Assembly (NCBI GenBank): GCA_002321305.1
Contig: DCMF01000012.1
Location: 1 to 21,045 of the forward strand
Reading direction: 5' to 3'
Source of the DNA: Verrucomicrobia bacterium UBA1629
Lineage (GTDB): Bacteria > Verrucomicrobiota > Kiritimatiellia > RFP12 > UBA1067
Length of the DNA stretch: 21,045 bases
The notes under the pieces were generated by a model. The model did no database searches and had not been told where the DNA came from. It saw only the letters and a program-made list of their open reading frames with translations. The position numbers and the translations under genes are program-made. Below, piece after piece: positions 1 to 6,501 of the stretch (position 1 is its first letter; each line of letters opens with the position of its first letter).

Positions 1-31
1 AAACCCTGTTGCATGATAGTGTTATTGCTTT

Positions 32-919
32 TTGATGGGGCTGGCGCTGGCGCTTCTTTTGTGGTTGCCAAGGCGGGCGACGACGGCGGATCCGTTTCTG
101 CTGGCGGTCTTGCCCCTGTTGGCCGTGTCCTATCCGATCTGGTCGAACACGGCGGTCGGCAACTTCGCGCTCATCGTGTTGGCCGCTTCCGTGGCGATGG
201 CGTGGGCGCTCAACTGCGGGCATGGCGTCTGGGCCGGCGTCTGCTGGGCGGTTGTCCTGCTGAAGCCTCAGATAGGCCTGGCGTTCGCGATCCCCCTGCT
301 GCAGCGGCGGAAGTGGGAGTCCCTTTTTGTCGCGGCGGGCCTTTGTCTGCTGCTGTCGGCGGTCGCCGCCGTGATCTGCCGGACGCCGGTCGTCGATCTG
401 CTGCTGCAGGGGCCTGCGGCGAACACGAGTTTCTTCCTCGGCTGCGGCACATGGCCGTATTTCCTCTGCTCCGAGGCGACGCGCGGACGCGACATCCTCG
501 CGGGGCTTGCGGTCGGCGCGCTCGCCTGCACGGCGATGACGTGGCGGATGCGGAAGGAGAAGGACTGGCTCGTCTTCCTGATGCCGGCGGCCATCACGTC
601 CTGCTGCTGGACGTATACGCAGGCGTACAGCCATGCGATGGGCTGGTTCGTGGCGTTCGCGCTCGTGCGCGAACTTCTGCGCGTGCCGTCGTCGCGGTTC
701 CTCTGGTGCCTCGCGGGACTGGCCGGGCTTTCGCTCTCGCGCGTCTTCCTCGCGGCGCACGGACTGTGCGCGTTCGTCGGCTGGCCGTTCCCGCTGTCGG
801 ACTACGCCTTTCGGTGCGTCGATTCGCTCAACTCGACGCTGTCGCTCGCCCTCGCCGCCGTTCTCTGTGCTGTCTGTGGACGCCGCCCGGCGCCCGCCCG
901 CGCGCACTCCCTGGCCTGA
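32..919 (+). CDS. GT87 (DUF2029) family membrane glycosyltransferase, C-terminal part; 5' end broken or partial
   Basis: This is a polytopic membrane protein of about 295 residues with at least seven hydrophobic segments. It contains the pattern seen in GT87/DUF2029 GT-C glycosyltransferases: a G-N-F-x-L-I helix at about residues 42-55, a further helix, then the conserved V-L-L-K-P-Q-I at about 76-82 followed by a hydrophobic run ending in a basic patch. Family members use polyprenyl-phosphate sugars outside the membrane, usually run to around 400 residues, and keep their catalytic acidic residue in the N-terminal loop, which is absent here. In-frame stops lie at 14-16 and 17-19, so the frame opens only at 20. 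The neighbouring frame (1-33) also encodes a hydrophobic stretch that would join this one into a single membrane helix if one base were skipped near the T run at 29-33. I therefore read it as frameshifted, or as 5'-disrupted. The family is fairly sure; the sugar is unknown. Confidence 0.6.
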   Translation: MMGLALALLLWLPRRATTADPFLLAVLPLLAVSYPIWSNTAVGNFALIVLAASVAMAWALNCGHGVWAGVCWAVVLLKPQIGLAFAIPLLQRRKWESLFVAAGLCLLLSAVAAVICRTPVVDLLLQGPAANTSFFLGCGTWPYFLCSEATRGRDILAGLAVGALACTAMTWRMRKEKDWLVFLMPAAITSCCWTYTQAYSHAMGWFVAFALVRELLRVPSSRFLWCLAGLAGLSLSRVFLAAHGLCAFVGWPFPLSDYAFRCVDSLNSTLSLALAAVLCAVCGRRPAPARAHSLA

Positions 920-977
920 TCCGCCTTTGGGGGCGTGTCCGGCATTGCGCCTCCTGGGGATGGCATCGGGCCGCGAC

Positions 978-1007
978 TTGATTTTCGGACTGAAACCATG
1001 ATATAAT
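978..1007 (+). promoter_or_regulatory. Sigma70-type promoter with extended -10
   Basis: A perfect TATAAT lies at 1002-1007, preceded by TGA (999-1001), which forms a TGn extended -10. TTGATT at 978-983 is a good -35 box with an 18-bp spacer. The predicted transcription start is near 1014, four bases before the ATG at 1018, so the message would be nearly leaderless. It drives the small membrane protein, nadC and the DUF1080 lipoprotein gene. Confidence 0.7.
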
Positions 1008-1017
1008 TTCTCTCATC

Positions 1018-1293
1018 ATGACTATCAAGAAGCCCATGTCCGTCAAACGGCCGACCGTGAAGGCCGATGCGATGCCGTCAAACGAAGGCGTCGCCGAGAT
1101 TCCCTCCGCCCCTGCGGCCGCCACGATCGCCGACCGCTTCAAGCTCGACGCGCCCGATCCGAACGCGAAGAAGGCCGCCGCGTCGGGCGCCGGAACGACG
1201 GTCGCCGTCCTCGCGGGCGTCGCGGCGCTCGCCGTCGCCGGCGTCCTGACGTTCGTCATCTTCCAGCACTGGGAATTCCTCAAGGGCGCGTGA
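1018..1293 (+). CDS. Small membrane protein with single C-terminal transmembrane helix, unknown function
   Basis: The product has 91 residues. About the first 55 are soluble, rich in Pro, Ala, Lys and Asp, and probably disordered. They are followed by one hydrophobic helix (about residues 58-83, rich in Ala, Val and Gly) and a short tail. There is no signal peptide, so an N-in, tail-anchored topology is likely. I do not recognise a family. The start is set by the promoter immediately upstream (-10 at 1002-1007), which leaves no room for a Shine-Dalgarno sequence; an internal ATG at 1036 is an alternative. Its stop overlaps the GTG start of nadC (GTGA at 1290-1293), so the two are probably translationally coupled. 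The link to NAD synthesis is positional only. Confidence 0.7.
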   Translation: MTIKKPMSVKRPTVKADAMPSNEGVAEIPSAPAAATIADRFKLDAPDPNAKKAAASGAGTTVAVLAGVAALAVAGVLTFVIFQHWEFLKGA

Positions 1294-2189
1294 GCATGAA
1301 GGACGTCATGCGTTCGCCGCGGGCGAAGGCCGCCGTGCGCCTTGCGCTCGACGAAGACCTCGCGAGCGTCGACCGGGTCGTCTCCGCGCCGTGGTGCGAT
1401 GCGACGAGCCTCGCGCTCGTCGATCCCGACGCGGTTGCGACGGGCGAGATCTACGCGAAGGGCACGGGCTGCGTTGTCGCGGGCGCGACGGTCGCGAAGG
1501 CCGTGATGAAGGCGGTCGACCCGAAGGTGCAGGTGAAGATCCTGAAGCCCGACGGCGCGTCGGTGCAGCCGAAGGAGACGATCCTCACGTTTCGCGGCAA
1601 GGCGCGCTCGATCCTCGCGGCGGAGCGCACGGCCCTCAACTTCATGCAGCGGATGTGCGCGACGGCGACGCTGACGCGCAAGTTCGTCGAGGCGACGCGC
1701 CGCTACGGCACGCTCATCCTCGACACGCGCAAGACGACGCCGGGCCTCCGCGTCTTCGAGAAGTACGCCGTCACGTGCGGCGGCGGCACGAACCACCGCA
1801 TGGGGATGTACGACCGCGTGCTGATGAAGGACAACCACCGGCGGCTCTGGAAGGGCGGCGACCCCGACGAGCTCGACCAGGCGGTCGTCGCGGCGCGCAA
1901 GGCGTTCCCGAAGCTTGCGGTCGAGGTCGAGGTCGAGAGCCTGCGCGAATGCGCGAGCGCGCTCAAGGCGAAGCCGGAGTGGATCATGCTCGACAACATG
2001 TCCGTCGCGGACATGAGGAAGTGCGTCCGGATGTGCAAGGGCCTCTCGAAGACCGAGGCGTCGGGCGGCATCACGCTCGACCGCGCGAAGGAAGTCGCGG
2101 CGACGGGCGTGACGGCGATCTCGCTCGGCTGCCTCACGCATTCGGCGGGTTCGGTCGACCTTTCGCTCGAGTGGAAGGTCGTCTCGTGA
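1290..2189 (+). CDS. nadC: Nicotinate-nucleotide pyrophosphorylase (carboxylating), quinolinate phosphoribosyltransferase
   Basis: NadC converts quinolinate and PRPP to nicotinate mononucleotide, CO2 and pyrophosphate, the entry of de novo quinolinate into NAD synthesis in the cytoplasm. The length (299 residues) is normal. Family motifs are present: A-E-R-T-A-L-N-F-M-Q in the central helix, then the D-T-R-K-T-T-P-G-L-R substrate-binding segment, followed closely by G-G-G-T-N-H-R and the L-M-K-D-N-H motif. The C-terminal barrel has I-M-L-D-N-M and S-G-G-I-T. The GTG start at 1290 overlaps the upstream TGA; ATG 1296 is a possible alternative start. No nadA or nadB lies in the window. The 3' end overlaps the next gene by GTGA, so three genes appear to be read as one coupled operon. 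Identification is confident. Confidence 0.95.
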   Translation: MSMKDVMRSPRAKAAVRLALDEDLASVDRVVSAPWCDATSLALVDPDAVATGEIYAKGTGCVVAGATVAKAVMKAVDPKVQVKILKPDGASVQPKETILTFRGKARSILAAERTALNFMQRMCATATLTRKFVEATRRYGTLILDTRKTTPGLRVFEKYAVTCGGGTNHRMGMYDRVLMKDNHRRLWKGGDPDELDQAVVAARKAFPKLAVEVEVESLRECASALKAKPEWIMLDNMSVADMRKCVRMCKGLSKTEASGGITLDRAKEVAATGVTAISLGCLTHSAGSVDLSLEWKVVS

Positions 2190-3661
2190 ACCGGCTGGCG
2201 GCTCTGGCGGTGGGCGCCGCCCTGGCGGGCGGCTGTTGCTGCCTGTGTTCCGACAGCGGGCCCTACCCGGCGGCGGTTGACGAGGGCTTCGTCAGCCTCT
2301 TCAACGGCAGGGACCTGACCGGCTGGTTCGGGTCGAAAGCCTATGGCGTCGAGACGGTCGAGACGAAGCTCGCCAACGGCACGGTCCGACGGGAGACCGT
2401 GCTGGCGTGCTTCCCAGATCGCCGGGTCGCGGGCGACGGCGAAAACCTCCTGACGGAAAGGGAATACCGCAACTTCATTCTGCGCTTCGAGTTTCGGCTG
2501 GCCGCGAACGGCGACAGCGGCCTCGGCATCCGCGTGCCGGACGAACGGGCCGACGCGGCGTTTGCGGGGCTGTGCGAGATCCAGCTGCTGGACGACGGCG
2601 GCAGCGACTACTACGACGCGGCGGCGCAGAGGGACAGGCTGAACCCCTGCCAGTACGCCGGTTCGATTTTCGGCATCGTGCCGAGCCGCCGCGACAACGT
2701 GGGCAAGCAGATCTGGGGCAAGGACAAGAACTTCACGGGCGGCGGCAGCTACGTGCGCAAGCCGGGCATGTGGAACTTTGCGGAGGTCAAGGTCGTCGGA
2801 ACCGAGATCGAGGTCTACCTGAACGGCTATCTGGTCACGAAGGGCGACGTCGCGGCGTTCAGGGGCGACGGTGACACGCCGGACGGGCGGCCGCACCCCG
2901 GCATCCGCAACGCGAAGGGGCACATCAGCTGGTGCGGGCTCAACAGCCCGACGCAGTGGAAGAACATCCGCATCAAGGAGCTGCCCGACGACGCGAAGAT
3001 GGGCGAGGCCTGTCCGCAGCAGACGATGAAGGCGCCCGCCGGCTTCACGACGTACTTCGACGGCCAGCCCGAGCAGCTGCGGACGATGTGGAAAGGCGTG
3101 ACGACGGACGAGAAGTTCGACAGCCCGATCGTCCGCCAGGCGGCGACGCCGGCGAAGCGCGCCGAGATGCAGAAGCGGGCCGACGCGCAGCGCGACGCGC
3201 ACTGGCACGTCCGCAACGGCAACCTCTTCTTCGACGGCTGCAAGGGCGGCTACTCGCTTGCGACGCACAAGGACCTCAGGGACTTCGAGCTGTGGGCCGA
3301 CTGGCGTCTCCTGTCTGTCACGGGCGATTCGGGCCTCTACCTGCGCGGCGCGCCGCAGGTGCAGATCTGGGATGCGCACAGTCAGTGGGGCATCGGTTCG
3401 GGCGGCCTCTACAACAACCGGAAGAACCCGTCCACGGCGCTCAAGATCGCGGATCGCCCGGTCGGCGACTGGAACCGCTTCCACGTGATCATGAAGGGCG
3501 AGAAGGTGTCGGTGTGGCTCAACGGCGAGCTCGTCGTCGATGGCGTGACGCTGGAGAACTACTGGGACCGCAGCCGGCCGATCTTCCCGTCCGGGCAGCT
3601 GGAGCTCCAGTGCCACGGCGACCCGACCGAGTGGCGCAACATCTTCATCAGGGAGCTGTGA
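2186..3661 (+). CDS. Probable lipoprotein with two DUF1080 (3-keto-disaccharide hydrolase-like) domains
   Basis: The product has 491 residues starting at GTG 2186, which overlaps the nadC stop (GTGA). The N-terminus is a short hydrophobic signal ending L-A-G-G-C at residue 17, followed by more cysteines. It resembles a lipoprotein signal, though the position -3 residue is Ala and not the usual Leu. Two DUF1080/PF06439 jelly-roll domains follow. The first opens with F-V-S-L-F-N-G-R-D-L-T-G-W near residue 31 and runs to about 270. The second starts with T-T-Y-F-D-G near 288 and contains G-D-S-G-L-Y-L-R-G and the terminal W-R-N-I-F-I-R-E-L. DUF1080 proteins act on 3-keto-glycosides or as glycan-binding lectin-like modules and are very abundant in PVC and Bacteroidota genomes. 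Which role applies here, and whether both domains are active, cannot be told. It probably faces the periplasm or cell surface. Confidence 0.88.
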   Translation: MNRLAALAVGAALAGGCCCLCSDSGPYPAAVDEGFVSLFNGRDLTGWFGSKAYGVETVETKLANGTVRRETVLACFPDRRVAGDGENLLTEREYRNFILRFEFRLAANGDSGLGIRVPDERADAAFAGLCEIQLLDDGGSDYYDAAAQRDRLNPCQYAGSIFGIVPSRRDNVGKQIWGKDKNFTGGGSYVRKPGMWNFAEVKVVGTEIEVYLNGYLVTKGDVAAFRGDGDTPDGRPHPGIRNAKGHISWCGLNSPTQWKNIRIKELPDDAKMGEACPQQTMKAPAGFTTYFDGQPEQLRTMWKGVTTDEKFDSPIVRQAATPAKRAEMQKRADAQRDAHWHVRNGNLFFDGCKGGYSLATHKDLRDFELWADWRLLSVTGDSGLYLRGAPQVQIWDAHSQWGIGSGGLYNNRKNPSTALKIADRPVGDWNRFHVIMKGEKVSVWLNGELVVDGVTLENYWDRSRPIFPSGQLELQCHGDPTEWRNIFIREL

Positions 3662-3662
3662 C

Positions 3663-3679
3663 GTCCGGGGTTCCCGGAC
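3663..3679 (+). terminator. Perfect 7-bp hairpin just after the DUF1080 stop codon
   Basis: GTCCGGG, a three-base loop GTT, then CCCGGAC form a perfect inverted repeat starting two bases after the stop at 3659-3661. No U tract follows, so it is not a canonical intrinsic terminator. It may protect the 3' end of the nadC operon mRNA or attenuate read-through into coaX 18 bp further on. Confidence 0.4.
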
Positions 3680-3697
3680 AGCAGGCGCTGAACGCAG

Positions 3698-4525
3698 ATG
3701 AAACTGCTCGTCATTGACGTCGGCAACACCTCCACGGCCGTGGGCCTCTGGACGGACGGACGCATGAGCCGGGTCGGCCATTATGACGAGGGGGTTGACT
3801 GTTTGGAGAGTTTGGAAGGTTCGGAAGGTTTGGGGCGTTTGGATGGGGTGGCCTATGTCTCGGTCGTGCCGAAGCGGGACGCGCAGTGGCGTCGTTCGGC
3901 CAAGCGGCAGGGCCTCCCGTTTCATCAGCTTTCTTACCTCGACTTTGCGGCGGCCGGCTCACGGGCGACAGGCGGACAAAGGACAAAGGACAAAGGACAA
4001 AGGCCGTCCCCCTCCTCATCTCTCACATCCCATCCCTCATTTCTCACCCTTTCCTACCCCCACCCGGAGACCATTGGCGCGGATCGCCTCGCGGACGCGG
4101 CGGGGGCGGTGTCGCGCTACGGCGCGCCCGTTCTCGTGATGGACTTCGGCACGGCGCTCACGGCGGCGGTCATCACGTCGGATCGCGTCTGGCGCGGCGG
4201 CGTGATCGCGCCGGGCTTTCCGCTCATGCGCGACTACCTCTTCGAGCGGACGGCCAAGCTGCCGCGCATGGAGCTGGGGCGCGGACGCGCCCCGCGCATC
4301 GGGCGCTCGACGGAAGAGGCCATGCGCTTCGGCGCGCTTGTCGGCTATCGCGGCATGGTGCGCGAGATCGTCACGACCCTGCGGCGGAACTTCCGCGAAG
4401 ACTTCAGGCTGGTGGCGACGGGCGGCTTCGCCCGCTGGGCGCTGAAGGACCTCGACCTTCCCTTCGTCATCGACCCGACCCTCACGCTCTACGGCGCCGG
4501 CCTGGTCTGCGCAGGGGCGATGTGA
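3698..4525 (+). CDS. coaX: Type III pantothenate kinase with in-frame repeat insertions
   Basis: CoaX phosphorylates pantothenate with ATP, the first step of CoA synthesis. The ASKHA-fold motifs are all visible: D-V-G-N-T at residues 7-11 (phosphate 1), P-E-T-I-G-A-D-R-L-A-D-A (pantothenate and dimer region), D-F-G-T-A-L-T (catalytic Asp and phosphate loop), G-G-V-I-A-P-G, and T-G-G-F-A near the C-terminus. The enzyme is 275 residues; typical members are about 245-260. The excess comes from tandem DNA repeats inside the gene. A 9-bp repeat encodes a Leu/Glu/Gly-rich stretch at about residues 36-50. Two 7-bp repeats encode a Lys/Gln/Ser/Pro-rich loop at about 92-118, just before the P-E-T-I-G-A-D-R motif. 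Catalytic residues are untouched, so the enzyme may be functional. Ribosome-binding signal is weak. It is likely read from the nadC promoter through the hairpin at 3663, or from an unseen promoter. Confidence 0.93.
   Translation: MKLLVIDVGNTSTAVGLWTDGRMSRVGHYDEGVDCLESLEGSEGLGRLDGVAYVSVVPKRDAQWRRSAKRQGLPFHQLSYLDFAAAGSRATGGQRTKDKGQRPSPSSSLTSHPSFLTLSYPHPETIGADRLADAAGAVSRYGAPVLVMDFGTALTAAVITSDRVWRGGVIAPGFPLMRDYLFERTAKLPRMELGRGRAPRIGRSTEEAMRFGALVGYRGMVREIVTTLRRNFREDFRLVATGGFARWALKDLDLPFVIDPTLTLYGAGLVCAGAM
3802..3846 (+). repeat. 9-bp tandem repeat (consensus TTTGGAAGG) x5 inside coaX
   Basis: Five contiguous degenerate copies are tttggagag, tttggaagg, ttcggaagg, tttggggcg and tttggatgg. The unit is a multiple of three, so gain or loss of a copy would keep the coaX frame and add or remove three residues. 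The encoded peptide is a Leu-Glu-Gly-type tripeptide repeat sitting between the N-terminal beta hairpin and the V-S-V-V-P strand of the kinase. Confidence 0.85.
3974..4001 (+). repeat. 7-bp tandem repeat GGACAAA x4 inside coaX
   Basis: Four perfect copies of GGACAAA lie end to end. The unit is not a multiple of three, so a change in copy number would shift the coaX frame. Together with the next heptamer tract (28 + 35 bp) the total is divisible by three. The A-rich composition differs sharply from the surrounding G+C-rich coding sequence. Confidence 0.85.
4015..4049 (+). repeat. 7-bp degenerate repeat (CTCAYNY) x5 inside coaX
   Basis: Five degenerate heptamers are ctcatct, ctcacat, cccatcc, ctcattt and ctcaccc, in a longer pyrimidine-only-like tract (about 4005-4066). 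The tract encodes Ser/Thr/His/Pro-rich residues in the loop just ahead of the conserved P-E-T-I-G-A-D-R motif of the kinase. Its unit length equals that of the adjoining GGACAAA tract, but the sequence is unrelated. Confidence 0.6.
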
Positions 4526-4639
4526 CGGGCAAGGACACGACAGCCGAAGCCCAGGCCGAGGCCCGGAGGCTTTGACCGTCGCCTGGCGTGCGGATTGACT
4601 CTCATGCCGAAGTCCCGGCTTGGGTCTCTGCGCCTGTTC

Positions 4640-4665
4640 TCCCCGTGCGCCAATTATGGTATAAT
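4640..4665 (+). promoter_or_regulatory. aspS promoter, extended -10
   Basis: TGGTATAAT (TGn 4657-4659 plus perfect TATAAT 4660-4665) forms an extended -10. The -35 region around 4637-4642 (TTCTCC) is weak, as expected when the extended -10 carries recognition. The predicted start near 4672 gives a leader of about 27 bases containing the Shine-Dalgarno GAGGAGG (4682-4688), 10 bases before the aspS ATG. The 114-bp stretch upstream (4526-4639) shows no gene. Confidence 0.65.
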
Positions 4666-4698
4666 ACGCCACTCACAATCCGAGGAGGACACTGATTC

Positions 4699-6501
4699 AT
4701 GCATCCCTACCGTACCCATACCTGCAACGAGCTCCGCGCGGCTGACGCGGGCAAGACCGTTCGACTTTCCGGCTGGATGTTCCGCCTGCGCGACCACGGC
4801 GGCATCCTGTTCGTCGACCTGCGCGACCACTACGGCCTCACGCAGGTCGTCGTCCACCCGTCGCGCAGCTTCTTCGGCCTCGTCGAGAAGGCCCACCTGG
4901 AGTCGGTCATCACCGTGACGGGCGAGGTGAAGCTCCGCACGCCCGACACGATCAACCCCGACCTGCCGACCGGCGAGATCGAGATCGAGGCGAACGAGCT
5001 CGTGATGGAGAGCGCGTCCGAGGTGACGCCGATCTACATTCCCGACGAGAAGGCCGACGAGAGCGAGGACGTGCGCCTCAAGTACCGCTTCCTCGACCTC
5101 CGCCGCGAGAAGCTGCACAGGAACCTCATCCTCCGCTCGCAGGTGATCCGCTTCCTGCGCGAGCAGATGTGGGCGAAGGGCTTCAACGAGTTCCAGACGC
5201 CGATCCTGACGGCCTCGTCGCCGGAGGGCGCGCGCGACTACCTCGTGCCGAGCCGCCTCCACCGCGGCATGTTCTACGCGCTGCCGCAGGCGCCGCAGAT
5301 GTTCAAGCAGCTCCTGATGGTCTCGGGCTTCGACCGCTACTTCCAGATCGCGCCGTGCTTCCGCGACGAGGCCGCGCGCGCCGACCGCTCGCCGGGCGAG
5401 TTCTATCAGATGGACATCGAGATGTCGTACGTCACGCAGGACGAGATCTTCGCCGTCGTGGAGGACGTCGTCGGCAAGACGTTCAGGAAGTTCTCGACCT
5501 GGGTCTGCAACGAGGCCCCGTGGCCGCGCATCAAGTACCGCGACGCGATGATGACGTACGGGTCGGACAAGCCCGACCTCCGCAACCCGCTCAAGTGGTT
5601 CAGCATGAACGACTTCTTCGCGCGGGCGAACTTCAAGGCGTTCGCGAACGTCGCGACGTCGGGCGGCCTCGTCAAGGGCCTGCTCGTGAAGGGCATCGTC
5701 GGCGTCGAGACGCGCACGTGGTTCGACAAGCGCGAGGCGTTCGTGAAGGAGAACGGCGGCAAGGGCCTCGGCTACATCAGCTGGACGAAGGACGGCGAGC
5801 TGAAGGGGCCGATCGCGAAGTTCCTCTCGCCGGAGCAGCTGGAGGAGATGAAGAAACTCGCGGGCATGGAGCCGGGCGACGCGCTCTTCTTCATGGCGGC
5901 TGACGTGGACGAGTGCAACCGCCTGTCGGGTCTCGTGCGCACGGACATCGCCAGCCACCTCACGCACCCGATCTGCGAGAAGGACTGCTACCGGTTCTGC
6001 TGGATCGTCGACTTCCCGTTCTTCGAGAAGGACCCCGAGACCGGCAAGATCATCTTCTCGCACAACCCGTTCTCGATGCCGCAGGGCGGGCTGGAGGCGC
6101 TGAACGGGCCGGATCCGCTCGCGATCGAGGCCTACCAGTACGACGTCGTCTGCAACGGCATCGAGCTCTCGTCGGGCGCGATCCGCAACCACCGCATCGA
6201 CATCATGGAGCGGGCGTTCGAGATCGCGGGCTATCCGCGCGAGGTCGTCCAGCAGAAGTTCGGCTGCCTCTACAACGCCTTCCAGTTCGGCGCGCCGCCG
6301 CACGGGGGCATCGCGCCGGGCGTCGACCGCATGGTCATGCTGCTCACCGACACGCCGAACATCCGCGAGGTGATCGCGTTCCCGATGAACCAGAAGGCGC
6401 AGGACCTCATGATGAACGCGCCGAACTACGTGACCGAGCAGCAGCTCCGCGAGCTTCACCTGAAGATTCGCGGCACGGGCAGCGAGGTCGAGGCGAAGTG
6501 A
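4699..6501 (+). CDS. aspS: Aspartyl-tRNA synthetase, probably non-discriminating (Asp/Asn)
   Basis: This 600-residue class II bacterial-type AspRS charges tRNA with aspartate in the cytoplasm. Domains are an N-terminal OB-fold anticodon-binding domain (about 1-110), the catalytic core with motif 2 F-R-D-E-A-A-R-A-D-R, the bacterial GAD insertion domain (about 285-420), and motif 3 G-I-A-P-G-V-D-R near residue 540. The anticodon-domain loop reads R-L-R-D-H-G-G. The His (residue 33) aligns with His31 of the non-discriminating Pseudomonas enzyme, where discriminating enzymes such as that of E. coli have Leu. Non-discriminating AspRS makes Asp-tRNA(Asn) for GatCAB to amidate, and gatC and gatA lie 4.7 kb downstream. 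The start has a strong Shine-Dalgarno (GAGGAGG) and its own promoter. The 3' end overlaps the next gene by GTGA. Identity is sure; the specificity is inferred from that one residue plus context. Confidence 0.96.
   Translation: MHPYRTHTCNELRAADAGKTVRLSGWMFRLRDHGGILFVDLRDHYGLTQVVVHPSRSFFGLVEKAHLESVITVTGEVKLRTPDTINPDLPTGEIEIEANELVMESASEVTPIYIPDEKADESEDVRLKYRFLDLRREKLHRNLILRSQVIRFLREQMWAKGFNEFQTPILTASSPEGARDYLVPSRLHRGMFYALPQAPQMFKQLLMVSGFDRYFQIAPCFRDEAARADRSPGEFYQMDIEMSYVTQDEIFAVVEDVVGKTFRKFSTWVCNEAPWPRIKYRDAMMTYGSDKPDLRNPLKWFSMNDFFARANFKAFANVATSGGLVKGLLVKGIVGVETRTWFDKREAFVKENGGKGLGYISWTKDGELKGPIAKFLSPEQLEEMKKLAGMEPGDALFFMAADVDECNRLSGLVRTDIASHLTHPICEKDCYRFCWIVDFPFFEKDPETGKIIFSHNPFSMPQGGLEALNGPDPLAIEAYQYDVVCNGIELSSGAIRNHRIDIMERAFEIAGYPREVVQQKFGCLYNAFQFGAPPHGGIAPGVDRMVMLLTDTPNIREVIAFPMNQKAQDLMMNAPNYVTEQQLRELHLKIRGTGSEVEAK

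Noticed and set aside
1288..1298. CGTGAGCAT at the nadC start resembling the AraC-operator repeat
   Set aside because: Single copy, inside coding sequence and not paired, so chance is likely.
1703..3925. Long minus-strand open frame opposite nadC, DUF1080 and coaX
   Set aside because: Crosses three confident + strand genes and has no recognisable domain.
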